NCBI RefSeq assembly: GCF_037975245.1
Contig: NC_092568.1
Span: 2,976,001-3,040,000 of the forward strand
Source of the DNA: Apostichopus japonicus
Lineage: Eukaryota; Echinodermata; Holothuroidea; Aspidochirotida; Stichopodidae
Length of the DNA: 64,000 nucleotides
Direction of reading: 5' to 3'
Each line of letters opens with the position of its first letter. The first letter of the stretch is position 1. A program made the position numbers and the translations under genes. The notes beneath the pieces were generated by a model. It saw nothing but the letters and a program-made list of their open reading frames with translations. It searched no databases and was not told where the DNA came from. Positions 46,849 to 59,900 of this stretch are shown here, piece after piece.

Positions 46849-49800
46849 TACGAAAAGAAAACTTGCCTAATTTATGACATCACGACAAAAACAAAATTTT
46901 GTCTCGATTTAATATCATATTATCGTCATTTTTCTTATTTAAATGGTTTTCCTTAAACGCCAAGTCATGCAGTTGATTGTTTCTCATTGTATAGAATTTC
47001 AATGTGTTGTTCCGTAACAGTTTCTGTAAGTGCTTTCTGTTTTATAACAGGGCGTTTGGATTTATACAGTTCTGTTTGAAGGGAAATGGTGCAATCTTTA
47101 GAGAAGGGCCTGATCAAGAGCAACTTTGGTCCTTTTTCATTGGGAAGCTCTCCCAGGCTTTTTTTTTTCATTTCTTTTCTTTTAAAGGCCTCGACGGTAA
47201 GCCTTACGAAATATCCAAGTCTCATTCACCACAAGATTCTTAGATTCGGTATTTGATCAGTTTTGGATCGTTTATCAGTATCTGATCAGATTCAGATTGT
47301 GATTGGACGTGAATAATATCATCAACAATTTTACAATCAACTCTGTCAAAGCTGAATTGAATCACATTGGAGTCTACCATCTTGTCGATCAATTCATCCG
47401 CGCTGGTGAAAAAAAAAGAAGAAGTCGCTGCATCTCGTATCGTTTTGCAAACACCGTCTTTAAAGATAGAAAAGACAGATTTCATTTTTCATGCAGATTA
47501 AGTTAATACAGGAGGATTTTATACCAAAAAGACAACCTTTATTATCCTACCAAATAAATGTCCAGGCTGTCATTTTGGAACTTTCATGTATTTCTGTGAA
47601 AGCTTTTGGAAGAGGTTGCATAATCTGCCTTTTTTCTCTGTTATATCTGTACTGTCAGTTTGAGAACAACAGAGAGGTACTACAAGGGGACAAATGTTGC
47701 CATCCAAGTGAGATTGCCAAAACGTTATTCGATAGACAAAGCCTTCAACTTGCCTGGAGTCTGTATCCTTGTGTTTTTTTTTGTTTTTTTTTGGAATTGT
47801 CATCCAAGTTTTGAAAAAAGGTAAAGATATTCTGTCTGTACCTCTGACTTTTGTATGAAATCTTAATTGTCAGGAAGAACCCCCCAAAAATATGACATTG
47901 AAGATAATTTCTGGTGTTACGTATGGAAAAATAGGTTCAAAGAAAAAACAAAGACAAAACAAGACATACCTCCAATCTCACCGTTACATTTTTGTAAACG
48001 ACTTAAAAATGTATTACTAAAACGGTCACACTTTTTTTTTCTTTTCTTTTTTGTTGTTGATCTGTATTCTTTCATTTTCTGTATGATTATTTGAAAATAT
48101 TTAAAATTCCTTAAAAAGCCATGAAAATACAAAAGAAAAAAGAATGACCACCATGAAAATATTGAAAATAATTGTTCATAATTATTCACATTTTCTATTT
48201 AGTATTTATTTTTATAACAAAACACAAGAAGATCAAACCACAGTACACTAAAGACGTTTTTTTGCAATTATCAAACAGTTTGAAGTATTAATCATTGAAG
48301 ACTGCTCATGTAATAGTATTAGGACATATAATAAAAAAAAAAATTATAAACATGAATTATGAAATTGATGAAAGAAGCGTTACATGAGAATACTAATTTC
48401 AAGTTTATTTTCTTGGTGTTTGAGATGAAAAATGTTTATTACAAAAAAACAGTTCTATGGATATTCTCCCTGTCGTTACCTTGCGGTGCATTAGTGTGTG
48501 CCTTTGTATACAGGTGAGTGTCTTAATATTTCTTGAAAATGAAATTCATCTCTGAGGAGTTTCAACTCATACTCTACAGCATCTCATGAAAAATAAAAAA
48601 TATTTGGATGGCAAGAAGTATGTAAAGATTTTATAACCATTTGTTTTGTTTTTTTTTATTGTTTTTTTCTTAATTTTTTTTATTATTACTCTACAACTAG
48701 ATTTTAGAGCATTTTATACATATCTGTTGGCTTGAAATATTGTACAGAAGGGGGAAAAGAATTGTTTAAAAGATGTTTATAATGTAAAAGCGAGATTTGT
48801 TTATATCGTCCTCAAGGCTAAGATTGTTAATTTCTTTTTTACAGTTCAAGTCATGTGGTTGTAATATGACATGCATGGTTGTGTTTGGTAGGGTGACAGA
48901 GGAAGGGGGTGGGTCGGGTAGAAAGGTAGGAAGTGAAGAGAAGGAGGATGAGAATGGGGGGGGGATGTTCTTGTACTTTTGTATCTTAGGATCACTGCTG
49001 GTAGCTAATGCTTTGAAAAATCATTCTTGGAGTGTTACCATCAAAGATACCAAAGTAAGAATAGAATAGCATTGGATAGTATTGTCTATCACATCACACA
49101 GACACACTGATTTTATGTTGGTCTGACCTGTCTTTTGTTGTTTGTATTGGTTTGGCCTGGAGGGCACTTTGGACTTAAATTAGAATGCTTTCCCTCCATT
49201 GCTATCCAATTGTATTAAGTTCTAGACTGATCATTCAGATTTCAATCCAATTTGTTACAAAGAATCCAATCGCTGGATTGAAAAGAACACCAAGTTTTCT
49301 TTCTATGTAAATGTTTTCAATCTGCAAGTGGAATGGAGGGTTTCTTTATGTTCACATGTATGAACAACATTACATGTTTTCTCTTTAAAAAAAAATGAAA
49401 TGTAAAAAAATTTAATTTAAAAAAGAATTTGAGTTGGTTCCAGATGAAATCTTAGAATCAACACAGTGGAAAAAAGTAACAATTTTGAAAATGGAAGAGG
49501 GATTGAGTTGATAGTTCTAAATTGTATCAAAATATTACACAAATACTTGTCATTTATAAGGAATTGAAGGAAATTTTATTGTTGGTGCAATATACAATCA
49601 TTTTGGTGTATGTTTTTGATAGTGAAAGCATTGATACTGTACACAGTTATAATAGAGTAATAGAATGGGGCTTTCTTAAAACCCTTTTGAAACGTTGCAT
49701 CAGATAAAGTTACTTTCATTATCGATTGGAAAAAAAAAACACAGAAAAGTTTGGGTCCAAAATTTTTATGAAGAACACATATTTTTTGTGTCACTTTACA

Positions 49801-52800
49801 AATTTCCTTTAATGAGGTTTGAAATCATTCAATCTATTTCCCAAAACTCATCTCTCAACTCCTATTGTGTTTGTACATACAGTACAGTAATTCCATCACT
49901 GGTTTGAACAATGACCAATTATTTGTGGTTTATACTGAAGTACCTAAGTTGTTTTTTTATCAATTTTTTTTCCCTTTCATATATATTAAGAACCAATCCT
50001 CTTCTGTTAAATCATGATTGGTGAAGATTTGTAGAATCTGGATGTTGGTATTCACAGCATAACGTTAGTCATATTTATGCTATGTTTACATTTTGTATTG
50101 TTTTCTTAATATTATTTTATTGTATTATGATTTTTTTGATACTATAGAACATTCATTTTTGGGGGGGGGGTCAAACCGCTGCAGTTACATAGGATATGTA
50201 TCTACAGTAGTAAGATGCTACGGTCTGCCTTTGCTGCCGTGCAGCTTGCACGTGACCTATTTTGGGACTTTCATCAGACTTGTGCTGGGAGCCAAAAACT
50301 CCTTGACCTCCTCCGTATTGAGATTTCCAAAAATTGACCCCACTGATCATTTTCCACCTCTGATTCAGATCCAGGATTATTTATTTATTTATTTGTATTT
50401 CTTTTCAAAGATTTCTTGGGATAGATTCTTCTTATCCCCTAACACCCTCTCTTTCCAGTTATATTGCATAGCATAGAATGCCATCAGTATTTGCCTCTTT
50501 TTGAATTTCATATTTTAAAAATGCTAAAAGTTGCTCTCTTTGGAAAGTATAAAACATCCAAAATTTACAGCACTTCTCACTTACTTGTCTCCACTTTCCT
50601 CATGCACTCTGCTATCTGCCCGAAATTGATAACATTGTAACCTTGGCCGGAAGAGGAAGTGGGCTGTCAACCATTAAGTGGATCAATGAGGGTTCAGTGC
50701 TACCAACCTTGTCGATTTTATTGGCAGGTCGGATAGATTCCAGAGTGCATGGTTATGTGGGGACAGGTAAGTATGGAACCATTGAGTTTTGGATGATCAT
50801 TCCCAATTGTTGAGTAGTCTTATTAAATTAGGGAATAGAGTATCTCAATGAGAAAGATATTCAGAGAGGGAACATTTTTTCAGAACTTTTTAACATGTAT
50901 GACCAGTTTTGACTTTCTAGCATATTAAGGAGAAGAAGAAGAATTGTTTTTTTTATTTTATGAACTAAAGCAGATTATCAACTCTTAAACCACTTGACAA
51001 GGTTCTGTAAACCTCTGCACATTCTAGAATCGCTTGATTTGCCTATCTTCTTACGAAGCAATGATCGGTTCAATTCAAGTTCTTTGGACACTGGCAATGG
51101 TCTATTGATGTGTTTCCTCTAATGATCTTTCCTAAAATGGAAATATATTTTTAAAATTTTACAACTTTAACAACCACAAAGTTGCACTGTGGTGAATGAA
51201 ATTTGACAGTGAGTCTGAGAAAGAGTCTCATGTAGGAGTCGGTGGATCTCGGTCAAAGAGTTTATAATTTATTAACCAAATTGTAAAAGTTACCTTGTGT
51301 ACAGTGAGGAGGTATAAATGTACATGTCTACACCAATCTGATTATCACTTATGTTACAGCCAAATAGCAGCAGACTGTCTCTTCCAAAACATTTGTGAGT
51401 TCATTGAATATGGATTATTTCAGCTTTGGGCTCTGAGTCTCGAAGATCGTCAAGGTGTCAACTTTTGTCTTTTGCGTGGCATAAAAAACTTAGAATGAGG
51501 AACATGTTAGGATGTCTTGTGAAACCAGAATATTTCACATATAGTGACAGTAACTGCTTGTCATATAGTATCAGTTTCTTTAAACTGTGCTTGATATTAA
51601 TATTTAATATAGTTAATATTACACTGCAGCTAATTCGACCTATCAACTCTCTTCCAGTAATACTTTGACTGATCACCTGGTGCTCCAACTTACCCTATCC
51701 TGTCTGCAGACTGAATAATCTATTGTAGTATTACTTGATAGCCTTGCCTGCCTCTCCCTCCCCTCCCACCTACCCCCCCCCCATATCGTACACCTTCCCA
51801 ATCTCTACCCCATTTGGTTTCTTTCACAAAGTATGTGCAAATTGTATATTCAATATATTCAATATCCAAATGGTGACTGTACCAGCAGTCGGTTTGTTTC
51901 CAAACTTTGAATAATGCTTTTAAAAACCTTACAATCAGAGAGGTATGGAATTGCAAAGACTAAGTTATTTTTATTTTCAGTTTTCCTTACAGTTATTTTT
52001 TTTTTTTTTTTAGGGGGGGTGGGGGTAATAATCATTGATTTATTTTTGCTCACGGTTAGTAATTGTCATTTCATATCTTTATTACCATTGTTATTAATAT
52101 AATTACAATGTGATGATTTAAGTTTTCACTAGGTTTTTTTCATTTTCCTGTTAGTTTTCCTTTGATCCAAGCCTCCGTTTACTACTGTTTGTCTTCCCAA
52201 AGAGTTCCTCTATATGATAGTTATATTACCTCTTCATATTTTCTGTCCTTCTTCATTTTCTTCTTCTTCTTCTATTTCCCCCTTATTTTCTCGAGTATTT
52301 TCTTTCTAAGCGGTGCTAGTGGGAATTTGTAGCGACTGTATGAGAAATGATAATTTATATTATGATTATTCCAATTCTGATTGGTCGTTTTCACTGATGA
52401 CGACATATCCACCTAAATGCTGCATTTGCATGGAAAAACTTATGCAACTGAGAGTTTTGGGGCTCAGTATTTTTAGAAGGAATCATTGTACAAATAAAAC
52501 TATTTATGTCACACATTGAAATATATTTATAAAAATCCGGTGGTCATTCGCCGCCAGTATGTAAGTGAATCACGTCTTTTGTACAAGTTGAAAGCTTTTC
52601 ATCAAGTTTTCATCCATGTTTAAGTCACCTTTCGACAATATGACAAATTTCTTCTTCTTTTTTTTTTCAATGTAAAAAAAAAAATCTTCCTTTGTCTCTG
52701 TAAAGTATTGTTAAAAGAGCAAGATATTTTGATGGATTGTCCTTTTATTCCTATGAATAATAATTTTTATATGAATGATGTTGAAGGCTCTGTCCAATCA

Positions 52801-53700
52801 TGCATGGATTAAGATAATTTGGGGGGTTAGCTGGGGGATTGTGTTTGTGGAATTGTTGTGTTGTACGTAATTCAGTCAACTTGTGTCGTAAATGTTTCAT
52901 CAACATTCTCATTTCATCTAGTTATAAATGAAACAGTAATCTCGATAGAAGTTTCTGTTTTGCTTTTGTATTTGTATTTTTTTTTTTTTTAAGGTAGGTG
53001 AAATCTCAAATCGAATGTTTTATTCTCCCTGTATTCTTCCTAATATGACAACGATGACATTTTAGTTTGCCACTTCTATAATATTTAATTTAATTTAATA
53101 TAATAAAATTTCAATAGGTGGCTTTTTTGGTGTGGGGGATGCGAGGGGGGGGGGGTAATTGGAATTCGGTAATTTGACGTTATGTGAATAGTAGTCAGAA
53201 ATAATTTAAAGCCCATATTGATAATTAATAGCTGAAAGAATTTTGCGTTTTTATTACATTTCAAATGAGATGAATGTGCATGCCTTAAAGATCATGCAGT
53301 GTGTGCGAGAGAAGCACGGGCATTGTTTTGTCATTGGGGGTTGAAGTTTTATGCTGGCATATGAATCATACTTTCACATAAACGTGGCATTTTCATATGT
53401 TCAAAAGTATAAATTCTACTTCCTCATGAAAGAATCCTTCCTCATCGATGACATTGAAGTGTAACGTTGGTCCTGATAATATGTCCGACATTACGTCACA
53501 GTTTACCTGCTGTTTTCCGGCCTGATCCGGCGGTGTTTGTGTTAGTCTGTTGTCATAACCGGTTTGTGTTACTTATGAAGGTTTTTGAGCTATATTGTAA
53601 TAGTTGGAACAATGGAATGTACTTATTCAGTAAAATGTCCTAAAACCCTCACTAGCTGATAAGATTGTTCACCGACCACCTTACTTGATATCACGCGAGT
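46849..53700 (+). other. AT-rich region, probable long 3' UTR of the SERTA gene then intergenic DNA
   Basis: No coding exon recognised. There are many T- and A-runs and an ATTTATTTATTTATTT AU-rich element near 50379-50398. AATAAA-type signals lie near 48330, 48594 and 52493-52498. How far the transcript extends cannot be read from sequence alone. Confidence 0.4.
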
Positions 53701-56700
53701 AAAACATTATAACCAAAATTTTCACTTTGTAATCAATTTTTTTTTTTTTTAACGTGGGCAAATGTGACTCAGAGAGAAGAGACAAACAAATAAATCCTGC
53801 CTTCTTTAGACGACTATCAGTGATGAAGTTAAATCCCACGTAAATAGGTTTTCCGCATTGAAAGGTCTCTTCCCACACAGAGACTGAAAATGCAAGTTTA
53901 TAATGTTAGTCGTGCTTCCGCTAACATTCGGTTTGACGTACCGGGTAGTGATATCATTCCGATGCTATAACCATACACTATCGTTGGCGTTTGAACGCGA
54001 ACGGCTTTTAATTACAGTGAAATTATAGTTTCTTTGTCAGGTTGTGAAAGCTGTTAACTTTTTTTTTGTGCTGCATTAGGTAACTGTGTGTCACATTGAC
54101 GTTTTTTGTTTTTTAATATCATTTATTTCCGTTGAGATATCAGCAAGTCCTCGATGCTTAAACTGACAATCATGTAACATGCTGGTAGTATACCACTGAT
54201 TGGAAAGATAACATCTACACACAGTAGAATACCACCGGCATATTGTGCATACGTCCTGGAACAGTTCCGAATCATTTTTCAATTCAACTGTTTGGTGGGA
54301 TACTATATAGTATCAGTATATACATGAGTTTATATCAGTGTGTACGTATGTATATATATGCGCGTGTGACAAAAGAACGTTTTACAACATAGGAAGGTCA
54401 AGAGCCATCAGAGCGTGATCTGTGTAGTCCTACATCTTGAAGGGCTTCAAACATTTCATAATTTGAGTGGAGGCTAATTAAAGAAAAGGCAATGACAATT
54501 ACCTGTCTCCTCGCGATGTGTCAAAGAAAAGATGATTGTAGTGTCGGAAAAACACCAAAGTGTTCAAGCTGGAGTGGATGTTTTTCAAGAGACGCTGCAT
54601 TTAAAGGTTGAGTGTTTGATGTATCTTGTTTATCAAATGCAATTGTACTATGGTGGATATAGGTAACACGAAGGAGTGGTGGGTTGGCGGGGGAGGCGGG
54701 GGGCGTGGGGATTTCATTACTAAAATAAACGGACTCCTTTTGAAAAATCAAATTTAATATTGAGTTTAAATGAGAGGAGCGAATTAATTTCGTGATTTGT
54801 GCCACGGTATGCAATAGCGTAGTATCTAAGTCGTGCTCATGCTCATGCGTGGAATTTGAGTTTTGTCCCCAAAGTCATCCGTTATTTTGCCTTGGTCTTT
54901 TTTCACTTTGTGAAAGATGTTTTGTAAATATATGTTCCATTTTAATATCAGTTAGTGAATTTTTGTAATATATTCATACAGAGCAAGTACTTTTTTTCGT
55001 TGTTATTTTTGTAACTGATCCCAGAGCTTGAGGTGTGGAATAACTATGTCAAGGTCACATGGCCTCCCCTCGACCACCCCCCCCCACCTCACCCCAGTAA
55101 CACCAGCAGGATGTTTCACTAGCAACGCCCAAGAGTATTTATTATCCGATGTTTGTCTACTAAGCTCGGAGAACAATCTCCCTCTTCCCTTCCCCTAATA
55201 AGCCATTTGTTTACACTGCAGCTGTGGAACAACAAACACCCCGCCCTACCCCTTCCCCACCCTCATTCGCCTCATTTACTACCAGTGCCTGATGGTCGAA
55301 CTTGAACCTCAGTGCTTGGGAACAACTGGAAGGACTAAAACATGGAAAATGTATTTTTCGAAACTTTGGGAGGGAGAAGAATTTACATTTGGGTAAGAGC
55401 GGTGAGAAAGGGGAGGGGGGCGTGGAAACTAGTCACATGAGCTTTAATCAGAGTTACATCTTGACAAGGCAAACCAGACAAAGGAAACCACAATGAGAAT
55501 TTCGTATCATATTCTTTTAACGCAAGAAACCGTTGAGACTGGTTGAACTATGGAAAAGAGAACATGGAATGAAAAAAGAGAAAAGAAACAGCTAGCCTAA
55601 CAGGTAACGAAGCGTGACCTATACCACAATGGATCAGATTACCCGCTCATATTTAATTGCCAACATTTTGAGTTTTATATTTGAATGCAGTTTAAGACTC
55701 ACGTTGTCATCATTCATTTATAGGCAGTTTTACTCTCTTAAACGACAATTATTAGTTTAACAAAATTGATTTTCTATGGCTATATTGATATGATTTCTAT
55801 TCTCCATGAAATGAAACCCAGTTTCATCACCGTCGCACCAAACTCTTATTAAAGATTTCATCAATGCGTTTAAAGCATTCGACAGGAACGTTTCTAAATC
55901 GATGTTCTGACGTCATAATGACCACATATTTCTTGCGTCAGGTACAGAAATAAAATCGATAACGTGGAAGAGCATGTAATTATTATACTTCAAATTTCGA
56001 TGTTGTCGTGTGAACTATCCCCAATCTTTTTTTGTATAATAATAATCTGACTAGGGTTTTGATCATTGGAATAGGCTTCTGCAGTCACTTTAATGAAAAG
56101 AGAAGACTTTTTACGTTTAGACCCCCACCTCCCCCTTCCCCCAGGCCTCGATCGAACATACATACGACTGTATTGAAAGTACATTATGAAAATGATTCCT
56201 CTCAAACAGAACTTTATTTTCTACAGCTGTTTAGGGAGAGTTGATTTTTTTCATGAAAGATGACATTTTGCACGAAATGAAGCTAAAGTTTATATATAGA
56301 TACACGCGACAACAAGTGCTGATAGTCTAGAAAATGGTGCCAAGAGAAACTTTATATAAGCAAGTCCTTTCTTCAAATTTCCCGACTTCAGTCACCTTGT
56401 GACCGATATTCGTTCTTCTCTAGTATAATAAGGTGATTCAATTCTGGTCTGATTTTTAAAGTTTGATGCGAAAGTCAAACATTTGGTAATAACTTAATAT
56501 AGTTTTAATTAAATCAGAAGGAATATAAATGTATGAAAGATATTTCTGTATTGAATGTATTCTATACATACAACTGTGCGTTACAGCAGTCTATCATGTT
56601 ATTTGATGCGTAGCGAAAAGAAGTATTGCTATTAAGTTTTCAGCTTAATACATGGAAACTGAAAAACGTAAAACGATTTTTGTTCATCTTCACACGAAAA

Positions 56701-56927
56701 ACTGGTTCTATGAAAACTTGTACATATAGGCCCATATGTGTAAAGTATAAAAACAAGGCTTAATAACAGAGAAAAACTTTCAAAGGTCTTTGTAATAGAA
56801 ATGTATCTAACATTCATCTAAATTTTTCTAAATTTGCGCTTGAAAAGAAGGAAACTTCAACGGAATACCAATGGAAATTACTAACAGTAAGAAATAAAAC
56901 CCATCGGTGTTGTTGTACCAGCTATGA
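53701..56927. other. Intergenic DNA before the galectin 3' end
   Basis: No exon recognised. It contains a G-quadruplex motif (54681-54710), C-runs near 55078, and a TTTATT at 56213-56218 that could be the minus-strand galectin poly(A) signal. Confidence 0.45.
54681..54710 (+). promoter_or_regulatory. G-quadruplex motif
   Basis: Four G-runs (GGG, GGGGG, GGGGGG, GGGG) with loops of 3-5 bases, in an otherwise AT-rich intergenic stretch. Confidence 0.65.
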
Positions 56928-59900
56928 TTACTCAATGCGAACTGCCACGGGGCGCACAGCACCAGCGATCAGCAAATGGGTAACGTCTTCACATGGACAA
57001 CGGTGCTTGAATTCCATCATGTGAGTGCCATTGACGGCCACTTTGTAGCAATCCTTCTCGCAAGAGAATACCACCTACAAAAGGAAAAAAGGAACACAAT
57101 GTTAGGCTAGCAGGCATTTATTTTGTGTATGTATAGGGGAGGAGGGCGGGGGTTGAGGGCTGCTCCGTTGGGGAGGCTTTTTGTGGTTCGGTTACATAGG
57201 CTATTAAAAAGGGTCTCATGAACAGTCAATTGCGCCAGCTGCTATCCATGTACCATGGAAACATGCGCGCGCGGTTTTAGAAAGAAATTTGCTTTAGATA
57301 TGAAAATGTCATCACCTTACTGATTGACCTTGTCTGGCCTCATAACTGTAACATTAAAACTTTTGCAAGTTTTCATTATGTATACTTCGGCCAATATGAC
57401 TTTCTCCCCCTGAACTCTTTGATAATAGAAATTATCAAACGTTCAGAATTATTTTGACGGCAAGACTGACGACAATCAATTTGAAAGGGAACTTGGAATG
57501 AAAATGAATTCAGGAAATAACGTCTGGTTTCGTGACCAGACTAATTAATTTAAAATTTTAATAAAGGTTCGTGGAAAAGAGACTTATATTTGCAAACACA
57601 TTTTGTGGGGAAAAAAGTGTTTTCTTTCAATCTTCGTATTGTTATGCACGTACCTCAACGTAACTATTCAATTCAGCACAATATAGCGCCCTCTATTATA
57701 AAATGCTAACAGAATTCATGCATTGGTCTGCTAAATGACAAAATTGGTTTCGAGGGCACTGAAAAGTCCCAATTATCCCCAAAACGATGATTGCAAATTT
57801 AAATATCAATCGTTGACAACATTGTACACTGGTGATAACGTGGGGGAGGAAGTGGATGAATGCAGGAAGGGAAACGGGGGAGGTGTATCGGTATAGAGGA
57901 GATGTTTTCCTGTATTCGGGTCTTGCTGTAAGGGAGTGGGGTACGAAGCAGGGGGTGGGGGTGTACACGGCCCAGGCAGAGATTTCGAGGTCACCTCGTA
58001 CTGACATTGCCAAAGAATAAAGATTTAACCTAGCCCATGATGTTGGATGATTTAAGAATTTCTGAGGATCCTTCTGCTGCATTTTCTATTAAACTAATCT
58101 GAACTTCAGAATAACCTAACCTTAACTAAACTAAGCTATATGCATCTTCAGAGGCATCCAATAACCGACGTGCATCAGTTCCATACACTCCGTGCTCGGA
58201 TACCCTTATACATAACACTCTGTTACATTTTACCTGAAAGAAACAGTTAGGCTCAAATGGGAAATCACAGTCCAGGTCAGTCTCTCTCTGCTCTTTGTTC
58301 CACTTATTGTCGACCTTATTGTTACGTACAACCACACCCTTACCGAATCGAGGGTTAAAGTGAAACGCAACGTTGCAATCGTCGTCATCTCCACATTGCA
58401 AATTGATGTGGAATCTGGAAAAACAAAAACGTCAGAGAGACAGTCATATATATAATATAGGAAAAGTTTCATTGCAATCCACGCATGTATTTTGGAAGAG
58501 AAGGAGGAATTTTGGAACAAATGTTTATTTCAAAATACGGTAACCAGAAGAATATATATGCGTGTAACTTTGTATGTGTAGTAATGGAAACACATAATAA
58601 GAAATGTGACCATCTCAACCGCCCCACCCTTCACTTTTTGCATTGTAGGGTAATTTTCTTACCTGTCTGGGTCTTCATTAACCAGCCCACTCACACTGAT
58701 CATCATTCCCTCACTCATCTCCTCAGGAAGAGGAATACACATTGGTACTTCCTACGATATGAAGAAAAAAATCAAATAGTGACGTCAAGGGAAACATTCA
58801 ACTATGTACGTGCACAGTATAGTTAAGTACCACAGATAATATACCCCCCGTCCCGTGAGGAAAATAAACGATGTGTCATATAGGATGAGCTCGATAGTGC
58901 CAACAGGTAAGTCCCCCCCCCCTGCCCTTCTCAGTGGCGGAGCGTCCATACAGTCAGGGGCGGATGCCCCCCCCCCCTCCTGACGGACTCAAATGGACTG
59001 CTGGCGCCTTTTTCAGCTTTTTACCACTTTTTACTTATTCGCGATTATGACTTTTTTATTGCGCTCCCATCTACCTATTGACATTAGTCACATTTTGTTG
59101 GCGATGACACCTATTCTTCGTTTATCTGCAAATTAGCAAGGCCTGGAAAGGGTCATTTCCGGCGAACTAGGGAGTATCTTTACTCAAAAATTTTGGTACG
59201 CTCCGCGCCAACCCGTGGTGGCGCTCCGCTTAGATAGTGTCGGAAGCGCCCCTACAGACCATTCTCGCCCCCCTTGACCAATACCCCTAGCTCCGCCACT
59301 GGTCCTTCTCCCTCACACCACCATATGCATAGCAATGTAACAAAATCTATGTTAATTTGAAAGTGAGAAATTATTTTGAGGACAAATGCACGGTTCGTAA
59401 CCATTGGCAACTGTATACGTCAAATTCATAGGATATTTATTATAGTACGTGCGAAAATATTTAACAGTGGACTCGGTCTAACTGGGTAAACTTGGGAGCA
59501 AAAATCGTTCAAGCATAGTGTAATAAAATATATGTTTACCCCTCCAAGGAAAAAGGAACCATCACGCCAAGGCATCACGTGGAGTTTCTATTATAGGAAA
59601 CAAAGACAAGTTTGGTCATGATTAATTTGTAAGAGACAATCAAAAGGGATCGTCTGAAGTAATGTTACATGTTTAGCAAAGCTTCCCTGCGTATAGTGAC
59701 ACATTACATTGTAACAATAGCTACTTGACAATGACTGTACGTGCAAAATTAATTTTTCCTCTTGTAGATGACTAAGAATTACTGCTATATCAGTCCAAGT
59801 GGTATATCAATTTTTTTTTGGGGGGGGGAGGGGAGAGGGAATGACCCTCCAAATTTCTGGTGCTCTTCAATTAAAGTGCCTGGAACACTAAGTCTAGCTT

